Positions 22,798 to 26,610 of a stretch of 26,610 bases of DNA are shown piece after piece; the stretch's first letter is position 1, and every line of letters begins with the position of its first letter. A program made the position numbers and the translations under genes. This stretch comes from Bacillus sp. E(2018) (GTDB lineage: Bacteria; Bacillota; Bacilli; Bacillales; Fictibacillaceae), in the NCBI RefSeq assembly GCF_005503015.1, contig NZ_SCOL01000011.1, positions 1 to 26,610 on the forward strand, given 5' to 3'. The notes below the pieces were generated by a model. That model searched no databases and was not told where the DNA came from. It worked only from the letters and a program-made list of their open reading frames with translations.

Positions 22798-22823
22798 CTA
22801 TTACTCGAAAAGAGGTGTTTCTT

Positions 22824-23774
22824 ATGATTCTTTCAAGCGCGCGATTAAGAGATGAGATAAAGGACGAAATAAAGAACAAGTTCCCGGAAGAAGAATTTTA
22901 CTTTTATAACAACATGAAAGAAGCTAAGGCGTATCTTAATCAAGCAGAAGTCTTAGTATCCTATGGAGAAGATCTGACTAATGAGCTGGTTGAGGAAGCC
23001 AAAGCATTAAAATGGATTATGGTCATTTCAGCCGGCCTTGATAAAATGCCTTTCGAAGCTTTAGAAAAACAAGATGTTCTAATCACGAATGCAAGAGGCA
23101 TCCACAAAACGCCTATGGCAGAATATACGATTTCCATGATGCTGCAAGTGTCACGGAAAGCCAGTCTGCTTTTAGAAAATCAAAAACAGCATACCTGGGA
23201 TCGAAAAGTTCCGATGACTGAGATCTCTGGAAAGACGCTTGGTATATTAGGAACAGGAGCGATCGGATGCGAGATAGCAAGACTTGCGAAAGCTTTTAGC
23301 ATGAAAACTATTGGGTTTAACAGAAGTGGGCATCCGGCTGAGAACTGTGATGTAATTGTGGATAAAGAAGGAATCTCCACTCTGTACAGAGAAAGTGACT
23401 TTATAGTGAATGTTCTCCCGTCAACACCACAGACTAATCAATTCGTTGGAAAGAGTGCCTTTTCTCTGATGAAACAAAACGCAGTATTCATTAATATTGG
23501 TAGAGGAAAAACAGTAGATGAAGAAGAGCTGATTCGAGTTTTGCAAGCCGAGAGAATTGGACACGCTGTTCTCGATGTGTTTGAAAAAGAGCCTTTAGCA
23601 GTAGGTAGTCCATTATGGGATATGCAGAACGTAACGGTTACGCCGCACCTTTCAGGGATCTCACCTCAATACCAAGAAAGAGCGATTGAGATTTTTTGTG
23701 ATAATCTAACTTTATATCGAAAAGATAAGCGTAAAGAGATGAACAATATTATTCCATATGACCGGGGGTATTAA
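22824..23774 (+). CDS. D-isomer-specific 2-hydroxyacid dehydrogenase
   Basis: A 316-residue NAD(P)-dependent dehydrogenase interconverting 2-keto acids and D-2-hydroxy acids. The catalytic halves flank a Rossmann domain with GTGAIG at 143-148. The catalytic triad is visible as R227 in NIGRGK, E256 in DVFEKEP and H275 in TPHLSG. The substrate cannot be told from the sequence; glyoxylate/hydroxypyruvate reductase-like or phosphoglycerate-dehydrogenase-like activities are possible. The ATG at 22824 is preceded by AGAGGTG; the frame is open upstream to 22707, but that stretch contains the terminator hairpin and is not coding-like. The cobalamin adenosyltransferase gene begins one base after its stop, so the two form an operon. 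Confidence 0.9.
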   Translation: MILSSARLRDEIKDEIKNKFPEEEFYFYNNMKEAKAYLNQAEVLVSYGEDLTNELVEEAKALKWIMVISAGLDKMPFEALEKQDVLITNARGIHKTPMAEYTISMMLQVSRKASLLLENQKQHTWDRKVPMTEISGKTLGILGTGAIGCEIARLAKAFSMKTIGFNRSGHPAENCDVIVDKEGISTLYRESDFIVNVLPSTPQTNQFVGKSAFSLMKQNAVFINIGRGKTVDEEELIRVLQAERIGHAVLDVFEKEPLAVGSPLWDMQNVTVTPHLSGISPQYQERAIEIFCDNLTLYRKDKRKEMNNIIPYDRGY

Positions 23775-23775
23775 C

Positions 23776-24324
23776 ATGAAAATATACACAAAAACTGGGG
23801 ATAAAGGAACAACATCTTTAATCTTTGGTGAACGCGTTGCTAAAAATGATGTGCGCGTAGACGCGTATGGCACATGTGATGAAGCGAATAGCATGATCGG
23901 CTTTGGCGTTAGCTTGTTGCCTAAGGAAAAATGGGCTGAAAGTGCAACAACGGTTATGCAAAAAGTGCAGACTGTTTTGTTTCATGTTGGAGCTGAGCTA
24001 GCGACTCCAGCGGGTAAGGAAGTAGCATGGAAATTAAAAGAAGAAGATATCTCATTTCTTGAAGAGACGATTGATCAATGGCAGGCGGGACTGAAACCTT
24101 TAAAGCAGTTCATACTTCCTGGAGGATCTCCATCTGCAAGTGCACTCCATACCGCACGAACGATCGCGAGGAGAGCAGAACGTATTGCTGTAGAAATTGA
24201 AGGTGTAAATCCACTGGTATTATCTTATCTAAACCGACTCTCTGATTTTCTATTTGTTGGAGCACGTTATGTAAATGAACAAATGAAAGTGAAAGAACCA
24301 GTTCTTCACGAAGATCATTCATAA
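23776..24324 (+). CDS. ATP:cob(I)alamin adenosyltransferase, PduO type (YvqK-like)
   Basis: A 182-residue cytosolic enzyme that transfers the 5'-deoxyadenosyl group of ATP to cob(I)alamin, making coenzyme B12. The N-terminal ATP-binding motif YTKTGDKGTTSL is at 4-15, with D...YGTCDEANS at about 34-44. The C-terminal motifs are ARTIARRAERIAVE and YLNRLSDFLFVGAR, including the Arg/Glu and Asn/Asp residues of the active site. GGGGG lies 8 bases before the ATG, inside the end of the dehydrogenase gene, implying coupling. No B12-dependent enzyme or B12 transport gene is seen in the window. No terminator is obvious before the perR promoter. Confidence 0.94.
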   Translation: MKIYTKTGDKGTTSLIFGERVAKNDVRVDAYGTCDEANSMIGFGVSLLPKEKWAESATTVMQKVQTVLFHVGAELATPAGKEVAWKLKEEDISFLEETIDQWQAGLKPLKQFILPGGSPSASALHTARTIARRAERIAVEIEGVNPLVLSYLNRLSDFLFVGARYVNEQMKVKEPVLHEDHS

Positions 24325-24350
24325 TTGAGTACTGCATACATACACTTCAA

Positions 24351-24380
24351 TTGACAAAACCTGTAGATAAGCAGTAGACT
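24351..24380 (+). promoter_or_regulatory. Sigma-A promoter of perR
   Basis: A perfect -35 TTGACA (24351-24356) and TAGACT (24375-24380, 4 of 6) are 18 bases apart. The predicted start, near 24387, falls inside the PerR box. Confidence 0.7.
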
Positions 24381-24382
24381 AA

Positions 24383-24397
24383 TTATAACGATTATAA
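24383..24397 (+). promoter_or_regulatory. PerR box
   Basis: TTATAACGATTATAA matches the PerR/Fur-type consensus TTATAATnATTATAA at all but one position. It overlaps the predicted +1 of the perR promoter, a location that would block initiation. PerR autorepression is known in B. subtilis. Confidence 0.88.
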
Positions 24398-24431
24398 AGT
24401 AAGAATTCTTAAAGAAATGGGGTGCATGACG

Positions 24432-24863
24432 ATGTCAAGCGCTAAGATAAATGCGGCAATCGACAACTTAAAATCAGTAGGGGTACGGATTACACCTCAG
24501 CGTCATGCTATCTTAGAGCATCTTATCCAATCAATGTCCCATCCGACTGCTGATGAGATTTACAAAGCGCTGGAGGGGAAATTTCCAAATATGAGTGTAG
24601 CAACAGTCTACAATAACCTTAGAGTATTTAAAGAAGCGGGTCTTGTAAAAGAACTGACTTATGGGGATTCATCAAGCCGATTTGATTGTGTGACGACTGA
24701 CCACTACCATATCATCTGTGATTCATGCGGAAAGATAGTGGATTTCCATTATCCCGGTTTAGATGAAGTCGAGAGTCTAGCAGAATCTGTAACAGGTTTT
24801 GATGTAGGACGACACCGTATGGAAATTTACGGAGTATGCCCGGATTGCAAAAGAAAACATTAA
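24432..24863 (+). CDS. perR: Peroxide-sensing Fur-family repressor PerR
   Basis: A 143-residue dimeric repressor. PerR with Fe(II) senses peroxide by oxidation of metal-bound histidines and then releases catalase, Ahp, MrgA and haem genes. Numbered from the ATG at 24432, every known residue of B. subtilis PerR is in place: regulatory ligands H37, D85, H91, H93 and D104, and structural zinc cysteines C96, C99, C136 and C139. The DNA-binding helix lies in [12 protein letters not shown] (55-66). An additional Cys86 follows D85, where I recall Phe in B. subtilis. This start is chosen because GGGGTG lies 7 bases upstream and the N-terminal length matches; two earlier in-frame ATGs (24417, 24426) overlap the ribosome site. 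D104 supports PerR over Fur or Zur. Confidence 0.96.
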   Translation: MSSAKINAAIDNLKSVGVRITPQRHAILEHLIQSMSHPTADEIYKALEGKFPNMSVATVYNNLRVFKEAGLVKELTYGDSSSRFDCVTTDHYHIICDSCGKIVDFHYPGLDEVESLAESVTGFDVGRHRMEIYGVCPDCKRKH

Positions 24864-24865
24864 AA

Positions 24866-24900
24866 AAAAGCTGACTTTCCATTACGGTAAGTCAGCTTTA
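24866..24900. terminator. Bidirectional terminator between perR and ygzB
   Basis: AAAGCTGACTT (24867-24877) pairs with AAGTCAGCTTT (24889-24899) around an 11-base loop. A-run on the left makes it efficient for leftward ygzB, whose stop codon overlaps it; the rightward T-run is short. Confidence 0.85.
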
Positions 24901-25263
24901 TCTATTCTCTTTGCGCATCTGGCGTTTAGAGTTGTACTTTTCATCAAATTCTTCGCCCTCAAGACCCTTATCCATCGTAAGTGGCTGGTTACACGACATA
25001 CATGCATCTACACGGCCGAGTACTTTCGTTACTTTTCCACAGTTTGGGCAAACAACCTGTACTGCTTGAGTAGAAATCATACCGATCCAGAAGTAAACAC
25101 CAGCACTGGCGATCGTTGCGATAAACCCAATCACCATAAAAATAGACATAACGACAAAACTTGTCTTGAAAAACAGGCCTGCATACATGATGATAATACC
25201 TATAAACACAAGGCTTAGAGCGAACGTACGTATTTTATTGATTTTGCTCGTATACTTTATCAT
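24898..25263 (-). CDS. ygzB: UPF0295 membrane protein with zinc ribbon (YgzB)
   Basis: A 121-residue protein. Residues 1-12 are basic ([12 protein letters not shown]), two hydrophobic helices follow (about 13-32 and 38-64), and a cytoplasmic tail has a [20 protein letters not shown] ribbon, that is CxxC...CxxC, with conserved MDKGLEG..FD..YN. The pattern and position next to perR match B. subtilis YgzB. No function is known. The ATG at 25263 is preceded by GGAGGAGGG; the frame begins seven codons upstream but that part contains the ribosome site. It is convergent with perR and divergent from ygxA. Confidence 0.92.
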   Translation of the reverse strand: MIKYTSKINKIRTFALSLVFIGIIIMYAGLFFKTSFVVMSIFMVIGFIATIASAGVYFWIGMISTQAVQVVCPNCGKVTKVLGRVDACMSCNQPLTMDKGLEGEEFDEKYNSKRQMRKENR

Positions 25264-25381
25264 ACCTGTCCCTCCTCCGTTCACTAGTATAACATATGAA
25301 CTCTTAGGAAAAGAAAAAGGATTTCTTTATTTGGTGTTGAAAGTAACAAACAGGATTTTGTTAAAATGGGAGATGACCTTC

Positions 25382-26248
25382 ATGGAAGATATTTTACGCC
25401 CGCTGTATCAAGAGAGAGCGAGCAACGAAAACACCTTAGGCGTGCTTTTTGTTGAAAAAAATAAACCATTCAGCCCTGGCACGGATCACTTTGATTCAAT
25501 ACTACTTATAATAGTAAAAGAATCCGATCAGCCTTTGATGATCAAACATTACGAGTTTGAGTCAACTTCAGCTGCGCTTCACATTGTGACAGAACAACTG
25601 CTTAATTCTTGGTTGATGCTTGGCACGAACAAACGGGCAGTTGATTGGGTAATGAACGGGAAAGTTCTATTTAATCGAAATGAGTACATAACAAGATTAA
25701 GAGACCGACTTCACGAGTTTCCGGCCGAAGAGAGGACACATAAGATTGGTCTTGAGTTTGCAAAACTACTTCGCCGTTATAACGATGGAAAAGAACTCTT
25801 CCATTCTGGCCATTATCTAGATGCATTTAACAACATCATGCATGCTCTTCATCATCTAGCTCGTTTGTCTGTTATTGAACATGGTTACTATCCAGAAGTT
25901 ACAGTTTGGAATCAGGTGAAAATGATTCAGCCAGAAATCTTTAAGTTATATGAAGAACTCGTAACAGGAGAAGAAACGATCGATAAAAGAATCGAACTTC
26001 TTTTACTAGCATCAGAATTTTCCCTTACTTCTAAAACAAAATTAGGTGCGCATCATCTGTTGGGCATTATTAAACAGAAAGAAGAATGGGCATACCATGA
26101 ATTGATGGAACATGATGAGGTTCAAGACTATGCGATAGACCTTCCTATGATTCTTACACACTTAAAAGACAAGGGTTATATAAAGGCGATCAAGCGGGAA
26201 ACCAAGAGCAAAAACCTGTATCACCGTTACTACTCAATAAAAGAATAA
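25382..26248 (+). CDS. ygxA: Nucleotidyltransferase-like protein YgxA
   Basis: A 288-residue cytosolic protein, similar along its whole length to B. subtilis YgxA as I recall it. Shared blocks are LRPLYQERAS at the N-terminus, DWVMNGKVLFNRNEY, IGLEFAKLLRRY, LDAFNNIMHALHHLARLSVIEHG, EVTVWNQVK and KRIELLLLASEF. The N-terminal part is annotated as nucleotidyltransferase-like and the C-terminal part as a helix-turn-helix-like domain in the family; I cannot see a clear GS...D catalytic motif, so activity is unproven. The ATG at 25382 has GGGAG 9 bases upstream and matches the B. subtilis N-terminus. It is the last protein gene before the rRNA operon, as in B. subtilis. Confidence 0.9.
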   Translation: MEDILRPLYQERASNENTLGVLFVEKNKPFSPGTDHFDSILLIIVKESDQPLMIKHYEFESTSAALHIVTEQLLNSWLMLGTNKRAVDWVMNGKVLFNRNEYITRLRDRLHEFPAEERTHKIGLEFAKLLRRYNDGKELFHSGHYLDAFNNIMHALHHLARLSVIEHGYYPEVTVWNQVKMIQPEIFKLYEELVTGEETIDKRIELLLLASEFSLTSKTKLGAHHLLGIIKQKEEWAYHELMEHDEVQDYAIDLPMILTHLKDKGYIKAIKRETKSKNLYHRYYSIKE

Positions 26249-26267
26249 TCTTTTTTCTAAAAAGGTG

Positions 26268-26297
26268 TTGACCTGTTTATCTATATCGTGCTATATT
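26268..26297 (+). promoter_or_regulatory. rRNA operon promoter P1
   Basis: TTGACC (26268-26273) and TATATT (26292-26297), 18 bases apart, each matching 5 of 6 consensus bases. It lies just after ygxA, as the upstream promoter of Bacillus rrn operons does. GTCGCTGCGACACAC follows near the start site. Confidence 0.82.
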
Positions 26298-26360
26298 ATT
26301 TCTTGTCGCTGCGACACACAGAAACAATGTTGCAGTCGGGAAACACGATAAAAAAACAGG

Positions 26361-26389
26361 TTGACATCTTGTTTTTAAGATGATATCCT
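26361..26389 (+). promoter_or_regulatory. rRNA operon promoter P2
   Basis: A perfect -35 TTGACA (26361-26366) and TATCCT (26384-26389, 4 of 6), 17 bases apart, about 93 bases downstream of P1. Tandem P1/P2 promoters are typical of Bacillus rrn operons and respond to growth rate and GTP level. A GTCGC...GCGACACAC sequence follows, as after P1. Confidence 0.8.
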
Positions 26390-26427
26390 AATAAAGTCGC
26401 CAAAACGAGCGACACACGAAACACACA

Positions 26428-26442
26428 GTTCTTTGAAAACTG
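26428..26442 (+). promoter_or_regulatory. rrn leader boxA-like antitermination sequence
   Basis: GTTCTTTGAAAACTG resembles the boxA element of Bacillus rRNA leaders (TGTTCTTTGAAAACT type), where NusB and NusE bind to prevent premature termination. It is about 70 bases before the 16S gene. Confidence 0.7.
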
Positions 26443-26460
26443 AACAAAAGAAATAGGTAA

Positions 26461-26479
26461 GGAATTAAGAATTAATTCC
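26461..26479 (+). other. Perfect palindromic hairpin in the rrn leader
   Basis: GGAATTAA (26461-26468) pairs perfectly with TTAATTCC (26472-26479) around a 3-base loop. No T-run follows, so it is not a terminator. It lies in the pre-16S leader. Confidence 0.6.
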
Positions 26480-26509
26480 GTCAGTTTTAAATCGAGTAAG
26501 ACAAACACT

Positions 26510-26610
<101 letters not shown>

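Noticed and set aside
22535..22823. Cobalamin riboswitch upstream of the adenosyltransferase operon
   Set aside because: I looked for a B12-box-like sequence and saw none; the region is explained by the dispersed repeat and a terminator. A covariance-model search would settle it.
26296..26508. Leftward 70-aa ORF upstream of 16S rRNA
   Set aside because: It lies entirely across the rrn promoters and leader; no ribosome site, chance frame.

Overview
The window comes from a low-GC, endospore-forming Bacillaceae chromosome. It carries two small acid-soluble spore protein genes, a close PerR orthologue with a matching PerR box, a candidate CodY box, and the 5' end of a 16S rRNA gene at the right edge. 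The backbone follows the Bacillus subtilis order yfhS / sspE / ygaC(ntdP) / ygaD ... ygaE / gsaB ... ygaF(bcp) / perR / ygzB / ygxA / rrn. A Fictibacillus- or Bacillus-like species is my best guess, from recall of protein similarity and not from a search.

Layout. (1) 1-1670: a perfect 20-bp tandem array at the left edge, a small YfhS-like gene, a one-repeat gamma-type SASP, and ntdP. (2) 1693-3435: the multidrug-type ABC exporter gene ygaD. (3) 3480-9343: a complete five-gene dipeptide/oligopeptide importer (ATPase, ATPase, binding lipoprotein, permease, permease) behind a good sigma-A promoter and a CodY-like box, with a hairpin terminator between the binding-protein and permease genes. (4) 9342-10626: a NERD-domain gene and a degenerate 21-bp phased repeat. 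(5) 10627-13197: ygaE and gsaB, both leftward. (6) 13198-16280: a three-gene ABC-2 export system flanked by two members of a dispersed palindromic repeat family, one of them truncated. (7) 16313-19213: a leftward operon of an ArsR-type sensor/regulator followed by two divergent Opp/Dpp-type permeases, with no binding protein or ATPase of its own. (8) 19452-21051: an azoreductase-like FMN reductase, a small K+ channel and the peroxiredoxin bcp. (9) 21100-24324: sspH with a textbook sigma-G promoter, an M29 aminopeptidase, a further full copy of the repeat family, then a 2-hydroxyacid dehydrogenase and a PduO-type cobalamin adenosyltransferase. (10) 24351-26248: autoregulated perR, ygzB and ygxA. 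(11) 26268-26610: tandem rrn promoters, a boxA-containing leader and the start of 16S rRNA.

The blocks at 3480-10626 and 13198-20515 interrupt the B. subtilis gene order, so they look like accessory insertions into a conserved backbone. The least explained parts are the orphan permease/regulator operon, the repeat family with covarying arms, and the two tandem-repeat arrays with 20- and 21-bp periods.
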